Assembly: GCA_023807065.1 (NCBI GenBank)
Contig: JAJJLU010003665.1
Location: 1-40,679 of the forward strand
DNA from: Isotricha intestinalis
Lineage: Eukaryota > Ciliophora > Litostomatea > Vestibuliferida > Isotrichidae
Length of the DNA: 40,679 nt
Reading direction: 5' to 3'
The translations under genes were made by a program, and so were the position numbers. Of this stretch, positions 9,201 to 18,932 are shown one piece after another (position 1 is the stretch's first letter; every line of letters begins with the position of its first letter). Under the pieces are notes generated by a model that searched no databases, had not been told where the DNA came from, and worked only from the letters and a program-made list of their open reading frames with translations.

Positions 9201-10178
9201 TCATACTTTGAGTATTTTTAAAATTTCACTAATAAAACAATAAACTTGGCACTTAGAATTAATTCCATCTAAACATCTCATTTTATATTCAGCAATAATT
9301 TTTAAAGTAGTAAATCTTTTTTTATCATCAATATCTTTTGAATCTTGAACAACTCTATTCATAACAATAAGAAAATCTATTAAATTATAACCATCATCAA
9401 TTAAAGAATCAACAAGTAAAACAGCATTATTAAATTTTCCAAGAAAACAAAATTGAATAATTTGATGAATAATTTCAGGTTTAGGAATATCAATAATTTT
9501 ATAAACATTATCTCTATTAATAAATTCAAATCCAACGAAAGTACTTTGTGCATTATTTAAAGCATATCTCATATCTCCATTACTACTTTCTACAATAGCT
9601 TCAATACCATCATTATCATAACGAACATTTTCTTCATTAAGAACTTGAATTAATCGATTTTTAATTTCTTCATTTTTTAATTTGGAAAATCGAATAAGTG
9701 AACATCGACTTTGAATAGCTTCAATTATTTTAGAAGAATCATTACAAGCGAAACAGAATCTTGTAGTAGCAGCATAATCACTGATTGTAACACGTAATGA
9801 AGCTTGAGCACTTGGAGTCATATTATCAGCTTCATCTAAAATAATTATTTTATGTCGATTTGGCGGGAGTGGTATTTTTTGCATTGCAAAATTCTTTATT
9901 TTCTCACGTACTACACTCAGTCCTCTATCATCTGATGCGTTTAATTCTATTGTTGCTTTTTTAAAACTTTGACCTAGTAATTCATGAGCTAGTACCATTA
10001 TTGATGTTGTCTTACCTGTACCTGGAGGACCACTCAATATTAAGTTAGGAAGGTTTCCTTCTTGAGATATGTTCATTAAGGAACTTATTATTGATTGGTT
10101 TCCTATTATTGAAGATAATGATGTTGGACGATGCTTTTCTACCCAAGGAATATCAAATTGTTGGGAAGTTGTAGTCAT
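9201..10178 (-). CDS. RFC2: replication factor C subunit RFC2 (yeast Rfc4)
   Basis: A 325-residue AAA+ clamp-loader small subunit, which helps load PCNA on primed DNA. PWVEKHRPTSLSSIIGN opens the protein like RFC small subunits. Walker A is GPPGTGKTT (residues 50-58), Walker B IIILDEAD (111-118), sensor 1 lies in FCFACNDSSKI (about 141-151), and the arginine-finger SRC box is at 157-159. The GFEFINRDNVYKI part and the 'GDMRYALNN' segment match RFC2 of animals better than RFC4 or RFC5. Two usually constant residues differ: ASDDRG where ASNDRG is typical, and SLRVT where ALRRT is typical. The C-terminal collar helices are present but diverged. It ends with TGA. Confidence 0.93.
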   Translation of the reverse strand: MTTTSQQFDIPWVEKHRPTSLSSIIGNQSIISSLMNISQEGNLPNLILSGPPGTGKTTSIMVLAHELLGQSFKKATIELNASDDRGLSVVREKIKNFAMQKIPLPPNRHKIIILDEADNMTPSAQASLRVTISDYAATTRFCFACNDSSKIIEAIQSRCSLIRFSKLKNEEIKNRLIQVLNEENVRYDNDGIEAIVESSNGDMRYALNNAQSTFVGFEFINRDNVYKIIDIPKPEIIHQIIQFCFLGKFNNAVLLVDSLIDDGYNLIDFLIVMNRVVQDSKDIDDKKRFTTLKIIAEYKMRCLDGINSKCQVYCFISEILKILKV

Positions 10179-10597
10179 TTTTTTTTCTTTTTAATTTTTT
10201 TTTTTTAATTTATTCATTTTTTTAAATTTTGTTTATTTTTCTTGAATGTTAAAATTTATATATAAAACCCTTTGAAAAAAATATAATTTTGTAAATATTA
10301 AAATACCAATTATAAAAAAAATTGTTGTATAACCGAATTTAATAGTAATTGTGGATGAAATGAAAAAAAACTTTAGAATATTTAGATTTTGATAGATAAT
10401 AATTAAATTATTCTTTTTCTCATGAGCAAGTGTTAAAAATTTAAAAAAATAAATAATTAATATTAATTAATTTTATATTTATTATTTTTATATAAGGATT
10501 TAATAAGTTATCTTCAATTATTAATTCTTTAAAACAGCTCACAAAAATAAAAATTTAAAAGTTATTGAATAAATATATAAAAATATTAAATCCTTTT
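10179..10597. other. intergenic region
   Basis: A/T-rich spacer of about 420 bp between two minus-strand genes, holding the RFC2 upstream region and the end of the Myb gene. I see no open frame of coding quality, no RNA gene and no clear motif in it. Confidence 0.5.
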
Positions 10598-11452
10598 TTA
10601 TATTTCTTCAAAAACATTTATTCCTTTTCTTTTTTTATTTAAATTTTCAAATTTAAAAAATTGATTATTATTGTTTTGAGAATCATTATCATAATTTTTG
10701 TTGTTTTTTATAAAATCAGAATTAATAAAATATTTTTTGGAAAATTGATTATTTCTCAAATTATTATATAAAAAATAAGAATTTGCATTTTGATAATTAT
10801 CTAATTTAAAATTAGATAAAGATTTGTCTTGTAAACTTAATAATCTTTCTTGTTTATTCAAATAATCTTTTTGAATAATATTAATAATAGAATTTTTACT
10901 TAAATTAACTAAAGAAAGATTCTCTTTTTGAATAAGACTGTAAACTTTTTGAGAAGAATAATAAGAAGAATTAATACCTTTCTTTTCTAAAATTTTTGAT
11001 TTTTGTAATTCTTTACAAATTTTTCTAATATATTTCCTTAATTTAGAATAAAAATGATTTTTAATATCATTTTCACTTCTTCCAGGTAATAATTTAGCTA
11101 ATTCAGACCATTTATTTCCAATTTTTAATTGAGTAGAAAATAAAATTTTTTCTTCTTTTTCACTCCACATTCCTTTATTTATATTTGGACATAAGAAATT
11201 TATCCATCTTTCTCTACATTGTTTACCACTTTTATTTTTTATTCCATATCTTCTTATCATAAGAGATGATATATTCTTCCAATCATTTGGACCTGTTATA
11301 TTTACTATCTTTCTTAATGCTTCATCTTCCTATATATTTAATTATATTTTTTATTATTTATTTTTTTTTACAACTTTTGACCATATTGATTTTCCTACTG
11401 GAAGATTATCTTCAGTTTTGATACATTGAAATAATATATCTTCATAATCCAT
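10598..11452 (-). CDS. two-repeat (R2R3-type) Myb DNA-binding protein with a 42-nt intron
   Basis: I join 11452-11372 and 11329-10598 on the minus strand, giving 270 residues. Exon 1 (MDYEDILFQCIKTEDN...) supplies the first Trp of Myb repeat 1 in KSIWSKV, and exon 2 continues directly as EDEALRKIV. This gives the standard WxxxEDExL spacing that a start inside exon 2 would lose. Repeat 1 then has DWKNIS and CRERW; repeat 2 has MWSEKEEKIL, NKWSELAKLL and GRSENDIKNHF, followed by YSKLRKYIRK. Myb repeats of this kind bind DNA as sequence-specific transcription factors in the nucleus. The C-terminal 130 residues are Asn/Ser/Lys-rich without known domains. Confidence 0.85.
11330..11371 (-). other. 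42-nt GT-AG intron in the Myb gene (predicted)
   Basis: In gene sense it starts GTAAAAAAAA and ends ATATATAG, phase 0. It contains in-frame TAA codons. Removing it restores the Trp-to-Glu-Asp spacing of the first Myb repeat exactly. This domain-level check makes it the best supported intron of the window. Confidence 0.85.
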
Positions 11453-11776
11453 TTTTTTAATTTCTTTCTTTTGTTAAATTATTGTTTTTATTTTGTTTTG
11501 ATTAAGATGTTTATTTTCTTTTTTTTATTTTTATTATTTAAAGATATTTTTGACCTACTTTTTTTAATTTAATTAAATGTTATATATAATTTTTTTTAAA
11601 TTTTATAAGTTTAGAATTGGAATTCAAATAAATGATAATTAACAAAATCTATTATTTAAAAGACAATAAATAAAAAAAAAGCTTTAATATTGATTTAATT
11701 CTATTAATAATTATTTATACGTAATAATAATTTTTGTATAATAATAACTTTATTTCTAAATTACTATAATCACAAA
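11453..11776. other. intergenic region
   Basis: About 320 bp of A/T-rich spacer between two minus-strand genes. It begins with a T-rich stretch upstream of the Myb start. No open frame, RNA gene or repeat of note was seen. Confidence 0.5.
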
Positions 11777-12757
11777 TTAATTAATAATATTTCCTTGATA
11801 ATTTTGTTTAATCAAAGAACAAATATTATCATTGAAATTATAATTTAAAAAAGTTTTTTCTCTAATTTTAAATTCTTCAATAATTTCATCTTTCGAAGGA
11901 AAATTCCCTTTCATCCAAGGATGATTAAAAATATCATGAATAGAAATTCTATTATTAGGTTCAAATTGAATCATTTTAATAAATAAATCTCTAAAATCTT
12001 GAGATGGTAAATTTTCTTCTTTATTGTCAAAAATTTTTTTTTTCAATAAATCCCAAAAATTTTCATTTTTATTTCTTATAATATTCATATAACAAATATC
12101 AAATTTTCTTGCTGATTTAAAAGGGAAATTTCCAGTTAATAATACAAATAAAATAATTCCTAAAGAAAATACATCTGCCTTAAATCCATCAAAATTTTTT
12201 TTTAATATTATTTCTGGTGATTTATATTTTTCACTTCCTTGAAATATATTTATTAAATGCTGATCAGAATTTTCAAAAGAAAAACCAAAATCTGAAATTT
12301 TTAAATTATAATTTTCATCAATCATTATATTTTCTGTTTTTAAATCTAAATGAGAAATATTATTTTGATGAATTATTTTTATTCCTTTTAAAATTTCATT
12401 AAATAAAAATCTTGTTTGTGATTCTGAAAACCCTTTTTTTGGATATATTATATAATTTAATAATTCTCCTTTCTTTGCTAAGTCTAATATCATAAAATTA
12501 TTATCTGAAATTTTTTCATTGTCCCAAATAAATTTTGCATTACCATATAGTATTAAATTTGTGATTTGATTGACATTTATTCTTTTCAACACAGAAATTT
12601 CGTTTTCAAAATAATGATTTGATGATGGATTATCTTTTAATATTTTTATTGCAAATTCTTTTTTTAAATTAGGAAATTCACATAAATATACTTCTGAGGT
12701 TGCTCCTTCTCCTATTTTATTTAAAACTTTAAATTCATGATTAAAAGTGTCATTCAT
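11777..12757 (-). CDS. Ser/Thr protein kinase, CAMK-like
   Basis: A 326-residue protein that is nearly all kinase domain. The glycine loop is IGEGATSEV (residues 15-23), the VAIK-type Lys is Lys38 in FAIKIL, the catalytic loop is HLDLKTEN (136-143), the metal-binding motif is DFG (156-158), the APE-type motif is SPE (180-182), and KADVFSLG (193-200) is subdomain IX. All residues needed for phosphotransfer are present, although the HRD Arg is Leu. The activation segment is short (GSEKYK where GTxxYx is usual). The pattern, with FPF after the LLTGN turn and the HPWM motif near residue 280, fits CAMK/SNF1-like kinases. There is no regulatory calmodulin or UBA region, so control is unclear. Confidence 0.88.
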   Translation of the reverse strand: MNDTFNHEFKVLNKIGEGATSEVYLCEFPNLKKEFAIKILKDNPSSNHYFENEISVLKRINVNQITNLILYGNAKFIWDNEKISDNNFMILDLAKKGELLNYIIYPKKGFSESQTRFLFNEILKGIKIIHQNNISHLDLKTENIMIDENYNLKISDFGFSFENSDQHLINIFQGSEKYKSPEIILKKNFDGFKADVFSLGIILFVLLTGNFPFKSARKFDICYMNIIRNKNENFWDLLKKKIFDNKEENLPSQDFRDLFIKMIQFEPNNRISIHDIFNHPWMKGNFPSKDEIIEEFKIREKTFLNYNFNDNICSLIKQNYQGNIIN

Positions 12758-13234
12758 TTTTTTTTATAATTACTTTTTAATATTTTAATAGTTAAATAGC
12801 GATAAACTATTTTTTTTTCATTTTAGAAAATAGTACATCAAAAAAAGTTAAAATAAATATAATCTTTATATTTATAAAAAAGTTAAAAATTTTCCTTTAA
12901 AAATAATTTTATTCATTTATATTATTGAAAATAATAAATATTCAATTTAATTCTATTATTAAATATTCTTTAGAAATTAATTATTTGAGGTTTACTCATT
13001 AAATTATTATAATTTTTTTTATTTTAGTGTGATAAAATCATATTATCTTAAGTGAAGATATTATTTTGAATTTTTAAACAATTTTATGATTTTATCAAAG
13101 AAATATAATATTTAACTTTGTAAAACATTTAATTTTTTTATTAGTTGGTTTTCATATTCTTCATTTCAGTTTATAAACCATTTCTTTTATTTATTTTATC
13201 TATTTTGAATTAAATAATCAAATTTAAAAATTAA
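12758..13234. other. divergent intergenic region
   Basis: About 480 bp between the divergently transcribed kinase (minus) and pseudokinase (plus) genes, so both promoters should lie here. It is A/T-rich with T runs near the kinase start. No defined promoter element, open frame or RNA gene could be identified. Confidence 0.5.
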
Positions 13235-15073
13235 ATGCATTATATAACTCAAAATGAATTTTCAAATGATTCAAATGAAAATGATAATTTATTAAAGCCA
13301 AAAAATTCATTGAACGGAAGTATAAACAACAATTCAATAAATTCAAAAAAGAAGTTAAAACTAAATTATTATTCCCAACCAAAAGAAGAAAGAAATATAA
13401 TAGATGATAATTTTGAATATTTTCCAAATAATTTATTATCAAGTTCAACAAAATATATTGAAATATGTTCAGGATGTGATGTAAATGATCCAAATAAATT
13501 ATATGCAATAAAATTTGAAAATTCAATTTATTCAAATACTTTAAGAAATGAAGTTTTAATATATGAAAATATAAATGGATTAGAAGGTTTTCCTTTAATT
13601 TATCATAGTGGAAATAATAAGAATAAAAATTATATAATATTAGAAAGATTAGGACCAAATTTAAAGCAATTATTTAAATATTGTAATCATCATTTTTCTC
13701 TTCAAACAATATTATTAATTGGAATTCAAATATTAAATAGACTTCAAGATTTTCATTTTAAAACAGGATTTACATATAATAATATAAACCCAACTAATTT
13801 TTTAATAGGAATTACTAAAGCAAATTTAATATATATGATTGATTTTTCTCATGCAAAACCTTTTAGAATATATGATTATAGAACAAATAAAGTTGGTCAT
13901 ATATCATATAAAGAAAATTTAAAAGTTTTAAATGAAACAAAATTTTCAAGTATAAATCATCATATGGGAATTGAATTATGTAGAAAAGATGATTTAGAAA
14001 GTTTAGGTTATATGTTAATTTATTTTGCTAATGGAAATTTACCTTGGCAAGAAGAAAATTTAAATAAAGAAGAAAAATTTAAGAAAATGTTAGAAAAAAA
14101 AAATTCTATTCCTTTTGAAGTTTATTGCAAAGAATTACCAGTTGAATTTTCAATGTATATGAATTATGTTGTTAATTTAGGCTTTCATGAAAGACCTGAT
14201 TATAATTATTTAAAAGGTTTATTTTCTGAATTATTATTTAGTTTTTATATTGAAAAATTTTACTTCGATTGGAATTTATTATATCCTAAAGAAATTCCTA
14301 GTAATTTAAGAACTAACAAAGAATTAGATAATAAATATGTTTTTATGGAAGAAAAAGAAAAGAAAAATTTAAAAAAAAAAAATGAAATAATTGAAAAAAA
14401 CGAAGAAGAAAAAGAAGAAGAAGATGAAGATGAAGAAAATGAAAATAAAGAAAATAAAAGTGAAGAAGAAGAAGAAGAAGAAGAAAAGAAAGAAGAAACA
14501 AAAAATAATATTTATGAAGAAGAAGATGATGATATTTTAGAATTAAATGATATAAATTTAGATAAAAATTCTTTTTCTGAAAATGAAGAATATGAACATG
14601 AAAAAGATGAAGAAGATAAAAAAACAGTAACAGAAAAAACAGAAAAAAATAGTTTAATTGATGAAGAAGATTTTATTTCAATTTTTAGTAAAATTTCAAT
14701 TCCAAAAAATAAGAAATTAACTATTGCTCCTGAAGAATATATTAAAAAAAACTCAGAAATAAAAAAAACTTTTCTAAACAATGAAAATATAGAAAAAAAT
14801 TTATCAATAAATAATTATAATCAAAATTCAATTTTAGATTCTAACAATGATTCTTCTTTAACAATTAAAAATTCAAATAATGATATATCTTTAAATTCTA
14901 TTTCAAGTGATAATAAATCTTTATTAAGTTCTCATAATTCTAATGTTAGTTTAAGTAAAATTAAAAAAGGACCAAATTTAGGAAAATTAAATTTCTTAAA
15001 AACACAAAGTATAAAAAGAATAAAAGAAGTTGATGATGAACAATTAACAAGTAAAAGAGATTTCACAAAATAA
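13235..15073 (+). CDS. casein kinase 1-family pseudokinase with acidic tail
   Basis: A 612-residue protein. Residues about 60-345 follow the CK1 fold: AIKFE (Lys93 kept), LGPNLKQLF (as in the CK1 LGPSLEDLF), a helix with ILNRLQDFH, and the loop equivalent to HRDIKPENFL, which here reads YNNINPTNFL (181-190). His, Arg, the catalytic Asp and the Lys are all replaced. The metal-site motif is DFSHAK (203-208), keeping Asp. The glycine loop is not recognisable. The rest (KDDLESLGYMLIYFANGNLPW) is ordinary CK1. Phosphotransfer is therefore unlikely, and a scaffold or regulator role is inferred. The C-terminal half has a Glu/Lys/Asp-rich block (about 372-475) followed by a Ser/Asn-rich tail. Confidence 0.85.
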   Translation: MHYITQNEFSNDSNENDNLLKPKNSLNGSINNNSINSKKKLKLNYYSQPKEERNIIDDNFEYFPNNLLSSSTKYIEICSGCDVNDPNKLYAIKFENSIYSNTLRNEVLIYENINGLEGFPLIYHSGNNKNKNYIILERLGPNLKQLFKYCNHHFSLQTILLIGIQILNRLQDFHFKTGFTYNNINPTNFLIGITKANLIYMIDFSHAKPFRIYDYRTNKVGHISYKENLKVLNETKFSSINHHMGIELCRKDDLESLGYMLIYFANGNLPWQEENLNKEEKFKKMLEKKNSIPFEVYCKELPVEFSMYMNYVVNLGFHERPDYNYLKGLFSELLFSFYIEKFYFDWNLLYPKEIPSNLRTNKELDNKYVFMEEKEKKNLKKKNEIIEKNEEEKEEEDEDEENENKENKSEEEEEEEEKKEETKNNIYEEEDDDILELNDINLDKNSFSENEEYEHEKDEEDKKTVTEKTEKNSLIDEEDFISIFSKISIPKNKKLTIAPEEYIKKNSEIKKTFLNNENIEKNLSINNYNQNSILDSNNDSSLTIKNSNNDISLNSISSDNKSLLSSHNSNVSLSKIKKGPNLGKLNFLKTQSIKRIKEVDDEQLTSKRDFTK

Positions 15074-15125
15074 ATTTATTAATATATATATAATAATAAA
15101 TTTATTTTTTAATATTATTTTTTTA

Positions 15126-16706
15126 TTATATATTATATATCATTCCTTCATTTGAAAAATTATTTGTTTTCTTTTTATCATTATCATTTACTTTATTTTC
15201 ATTTTCAATTACCCCGAATTTAATATTAAAAATAACATTATCAATTTTCTTTCTTTTTTTCTTTTTATTGAAAAAATAATTTGGGTTAACAATAACAACA
15301 GGATAACTTTTATCAACAATAAATTTATTAAATTTCAAATTATTAAAATTAACTTTAAAAACATTAGAAAATTGAATCATATCATCTTTTAAATTTTCTA
15401 AGAAAAATCTAGGCCATTTTCTTGGAAAAAAAATTATAGTATAACTAACAGCTAAAAAAATATCAGTAATATTATTATGAACTTGTTTAAAAATTTGAAT
15501 AGGATAAACATTATTAATAATCATTGAAAAAAAGCAAAATAAGAAAAAATGAATAACATGTATTTTCATAAATGAAGAAATTATTTTTATTTTTAATTTT
15601 AAACTAGGAATAAATTCTTCAAAATTAGAAAAAGCAAAGAATAATCTTCTTTTTAGAATTCTATAAGTAATTCTTCCTTTATATAAAAGAATAATTAAAA
15701 TAAAGAAATTAACTAAAATATTTTTTGATTCAATTAAAGTAATATTACCTGAAATTTTCATAATAATTATATCAATAATATCATCAAAGCATAATAATAA
15801 ATAAATAAAAGTATGTTTTTTAATGCAAGTTCTAATTTCACTTAATTGATGAAAATTATTTGTTAAATCAACTCCTTCAGAAACTAAAATAGAAAAAAAT
15901 AACATAAATGATTTATAAATTAAATTAATAAACATTATTATAAAATCTATTATTGAATTTTTTTTATATCCAATTAAATATGTTGATTCTGATTCTTGTT
16001 TTATTTTCACTAAAATAAAAAGACATATTACTAGTTTTATCATTGGAAAAAAAATTGAACATCTACAAACAAATATAAATTCATTCATTGTATTTTTTTT
16101 AAATTTATGTTTCCAAAACATTAATAAAAGTGTTGATATTGCGAAACAAAATAAAGTTACATTTTTTAAATATTCATAAGGCACTTCTAATTTTGAAAAA
16201 GAAAATTCAATTTTAAAAAAAAAATTATTTTCTAATTTTTCAAAGTTATATTTCCTTATTATTTCATTAAAAATCTCATCAGAAATTTCAAAGACATAAC
16301 TTTTTTGAAATATTATTTTTTTAGAAACATTTAAACTTTGTGGAATTATTAAAGGAGAATTTGAATAATTTGATATTTTTTTTTCTAAATCTTCTATAAA
16401 TTTTATTATTTCTTTTGTTGAATTTAAAAAAAAAATCCAATTATGATTAAAGTAATTATTATAAATATCTAATTTTTTTAATTCTGAATAATTTTTTAAA
16501 TAAATTATTTTTCCAGTATGAGAAAATAATTTATAATCATTATATGAATTATTTAAAAAAGAAATTTCATATTCTTCGATAATAAATCTATTAAAATAAA
16601 CTTTTAAAGAAGGTTTAATATTTATTAAACTTTCAGTACATCTACATTTATTTATCATATAAATAAAAAGTACTTTATATAAAATAAATTGAAGGTAATT
16701 TTTCAT
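15126..16706 (-). CDS. seven-helix membrane protein with luminal N-terminal domain
   Basis: A 526-residue protein. A hydrophobic N-terminus (about residues 3-19) ending near CRC looks like a signal peptide. Residues about 25-180 form a hydrophilic, luminal or extracellular domain with several Asn-x-Ser/Thr sites. About seven hydrophobic helices follow: roughly 182-200, 214-236, 252-276, 298-316, 328-345, 384-406 and 418-436. A basic cytoplasmic tail of about 90 residues ends the chain. This signal peptide, beta-rich domain and seven-helix order is the layout of the GOST group (GPR107/TMEM87/GPR180), membrane proteins of the Golgi and plasma membrane. The sequence match is weak, so that name is inference only. 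Confidence 0.6.
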   Translation of the reverse strand: MKNYLQFILYKVLFIYMINKCRCTESLINIKPSLKVYFNRFIIEEYEISFLNNSYNDYKLFSHTGKIIYLKNYSELKKLDIYNNYFNHNWIFFLNSTKEIIKFIEDLEKKISNYSNSPLIIPQSLNVSKKIIFQKSYVFEISDEIFNEIIRKYNFEKLENNFFFKIEFSFSKLEVPYEYLKNVTLFCFAISTLLLMFWKHKFKKNTMNEFIFVCRCSIFFPMIKLVICLFILVKIKQESESTYLIGYKKNSIIDFIIMFINLIYKSFMLFFSILVSEGVDLTNNFHQLSEIRTCIKKHTFIYLLLCFDDIIDIIIMKISGNITLIESKNILVNFFILIILLYKGRITYRILKRRLFFAFSNFEEFIPSLKLKIKIISSFMKIHVIHFFLFCFFSMIINNVYPIQIFKQVHNNITDIFLAVSYTIIFFPRKWPRFFLENLKDDMIQFSNVFKVNFNNLKFNKFIVDKSYPVVIVNPNYFFNKKKKRKKIDNVIFNIKFGVIENENKVNDNDKKKTNNFSNEGMIYNI

Positions 16707-17148
16707 TTTTCAATTTAAAAAAAATAATAAAATGGAATTTTAAAATAGATTTTTTCTATTGATTTATATATCTTCAAATCATTGAATTTTATTTTCAGAA
16801 ATTTAATTTTAGAAATTTTTATGATGAAAATAAAGAATAAAAATCTATTATTATAAATTATTTGATATATAAAATTTTAATAAAAATTAACAGATGATGT
16901 TATTTTAACATTTTTGATTTTTATATCTTTAAATAAAAAAGATTATGAATAAAATATTCGATTTTAAAAACAGAATTATTCGAATAAAAAAATTTACATT
17001 CAAATTTTAAAAAAAAACGATTATATTAAAATCATATTTTAAATAAAATTGAAATGCAAATGTTGATAAACTTAGTGAAAAATTTACAAAAATTGAATAA
17101 ACAAAAAATGAATAAAACAATAAAAAATAATAAGTAAATAATTATTAT
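16707..17148. other. divergent intergenic region
   Basis: About 440 bp separate the minus-strand membrane-protein gene from the plus-strand methyltransferase gene. It is A/T-rich. I see no coding stretch of quality and no RNA gene. Confidence 0.5.
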
Positions 17149-17775
17149 ATGATAATCCCAAAAATAGTAAGTGAATATAGTAAAGTAGAATATTGGGATG
17201 AAAGATATTCAAAAAGAAAAGAACAATTTGATTGGTATAAATCATATTCAGATTTGAAAAATATATTATCAAAATATATTTTGAAAGAAAATAAAATTTT
17301 AAACGTTGGATGTGGAAATTCAAAATTAAGTGAAGAAATGTTTTTAGATGGATATTCAAATATTATAAATATTGATTTTTCAAGTAAAGTAATTAATTTA
17401 ATGAATGAAAAATATAATAAAAAATTTCCTAATTTAATTTTTAAACATTTAAATGTTTTTAATATGAAAGATTTTAATAATGAAATATTTAATATTGTTT
17501 TAGATAAAGGAACTTTAGATTCTGTTTTATCTAGTCAAAATCCTATTGATAATTGTAATAAAATGATTAGTGAAATTTATAGAGTTTTAATTAAAGGTGG
17601 AAAATATATTTGTATTTCCTTTGGAGATTTAGAACATAGAGAAAAAATTTTAAAATGTGAAAAATGGGATAATTTTATTTACGAAAAAATTCCTAAAAAT
17701 CAAAATGAAAATAATAAAGATTTTATTGATGATGAATATTATTGTTTTTATTATATGTATATTATGATAAAATAA
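17149..17775 (+). CDS. class I SAM methyltransferase, EEF1AKMT4/METTL13-like
   Basis: A 208-residue methyltransferase. It opens with YSKVEYWDERYSKRKEQFDWY, the typical N-terminus of the METTL13/EEF1AKMT4 group, which methylates eEF1A Lys residues. Motif I for S-adenosylmethionine binding is LNVGCGNSKLSEEM (about residues 50-63). The acidic end of strand 2 is INIDFS (near 75). The LDKGTLDSVL segment (about 124-133) is characteristic of the group, and GGKYICISFGD (about 156-166) matches its strand 5-6 region. The chain ends in YYMYIMIK, like the family's short C-terminus. Residue counts agree with a full-length single-domain enzyme. The exact substrate is inferred from the family. Confidence 0.85.
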   Translation: MIIPKIVSEYSKVEYWDERYSKRKEQFDWYKSYSDLKNILSKYILKENKILNVGCGNSKLSEEMFLDGYSNIINIDFSSKVINLMNEKYNKKFPNLIFKHLNVFNMKDFNNEIFNIVLDKGTLDSVLSSQNPIDNCNKMISEIYRVLIKGGKYICISFGDLEHREKILKCEKWDNFIYEKIPKNQNENNKDFIDDEYYCFYYMYIMIK

Positions 17776-18118
17776 AAATAATATGGTTTTTAAAATCATA
17801 TAAATTTATTTTTCAGTCATTTTTATAAATTAAAAAAAGAAAAAAGAAAATTTAACTGATATAGTAATTTTTAATATTAAAGAATATTATTTCAAAGGAA
17901 ATTAAAATATTTAATTTGAAAATAAAATATAAAATCAAAAGAAACTAAATTTTCTATTTAAAAATTATTTTTTTACTTTTTAAAAAGATTTATATATAAA
18001 ATTATATTGATAGTATATATTAACAATATCATATAATAATATAATTTCAATGAATATTATTTATTGTAATAATTCTCCCAAAAAAACATTATCAAAAAAT
18101 ACAACGAATATAACAATT
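17776..18118. other. convergent intergenic region
   Basis: About 340 bp between two convergent genes, A/T-rich with A runs. It should hold both 3' ends. No coding stretch or RNA gene was recognised. Confidence 0.45.
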
Positions 18119-18781
18119 TTATTCAATTTCCTTGATTTTTCCAAATCTAAACTTTTCATTCTCAAAAACAGAATGTCTTTTTTTTTTCTTTTTTTTATTA
18201 ATTTCTTTAAAAGTATAAGCTAATTGTCTTAAATATTTAATACCATTAATAATAAAAGTCTGATTAATATTTTGAGAAGGAGAAAGAGAATCTGAAGTAG
18301 AAAGTTCATTTAAATAACTTGAATTAGGATCTTGAATATTATTAATTATACTTTTAAATCTCATTATTTTTTTTTGAGCTAAACTTTTTCTTTTAAATAA
18401 TTTTACTCTTTTTATTTTAAAGGGTGAAAAATCATCTTTTAAATTAAAAGTTTGTGGAAATCTATAAATATTTAAAGAACTTTTTCCTTCTCCTCTTAAT
18501 ATCATATCAAATTGAGAATAAGTTTTTGTTTTTAAATTTATATATGTTTCATTATAATATTTTTTCTCAGCTTCTATTATACTTATATGATTAATTAAAG
18601 AATCATCTTTCTTTTTTTTTAATTCATTATATTCCTTATTTATAAATAATAAGAGAGATGTTCTAATTTTATTTGCTTTTAAATTTGGTTTGATTTGATT
18701 ATTATATTTTTGTAAATAATTTGTAAAATTTATTATTGCATTTGGATGACTAAATCTCCGGTCATTTTTTATTTTATTCAT
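18119..18781 (-). CDS. basic protein of unknown function
   Basis: A 220-residue protein rich in Lys, Asn, Ser and Ile. The N-terminal half is well mixed and probably helical (TNYLQKYNNQIKPNLKANKI, then a Lys-rich patch around residues 55-60). The middle has FPQTFNLKDDFSPFKIKRVK. The C-terminal part holds a run of six Lys flanked by INGIKYLRQLAYTFKEIN, then a short mixed tail. No domain, signal peptide or membrane segment is seen. The mixed composition argues that it is a real gene. The next gene on the same strand is the dynein light chain, about 150 bp away. Confidence 0.6.
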   Translation of the reverse strand: MNKIKNDRRFSHPNAIINFTNYLQKYNNQIKPNLKANKIRTSLLLFINKEYNELKKKKDDSLINHISIIEAEKKYYNETYINLKTKTYSQFDMILRGEGKSSLNIYRFPQTFNLKDDFSPFKIKRVKLFKRKSLAQKKIMRFKSIINNIQDPNSSYLNELSTSDSLSPSQNINQTFIINGIKYLRQLAYTFKEINKKKKKKRHSVFENEKFRFGKIKEIE

Positions 18782-18932
18782 TTTAATTTTATTGATAATT
18801 CAAGAATAAATTTTTTTTCTAAATCAAATAAAGTTTATTTAATTTTAAATTATATTTATATTTAAATTAAATAATTTATTTAATATTTATGAATATATTT
18901 TTCTTTTTATTAAAAAAAAGAAATAAGAAAAT

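Noticed and set aside
13224..13658. Minus-strand Leu/Ile/Tyr/His-rich open frame
   Set aside because: It overlaps the start of the CK1-like pseudokinase gene, whose plus-strand frame has clear domain content.
17776..18118. Inverted repeat around 18000-18040 as a hairpin RNA or terminator
   Set aside because: The arms pair only over a few A/T bases, no better than expected by chance in this composition.
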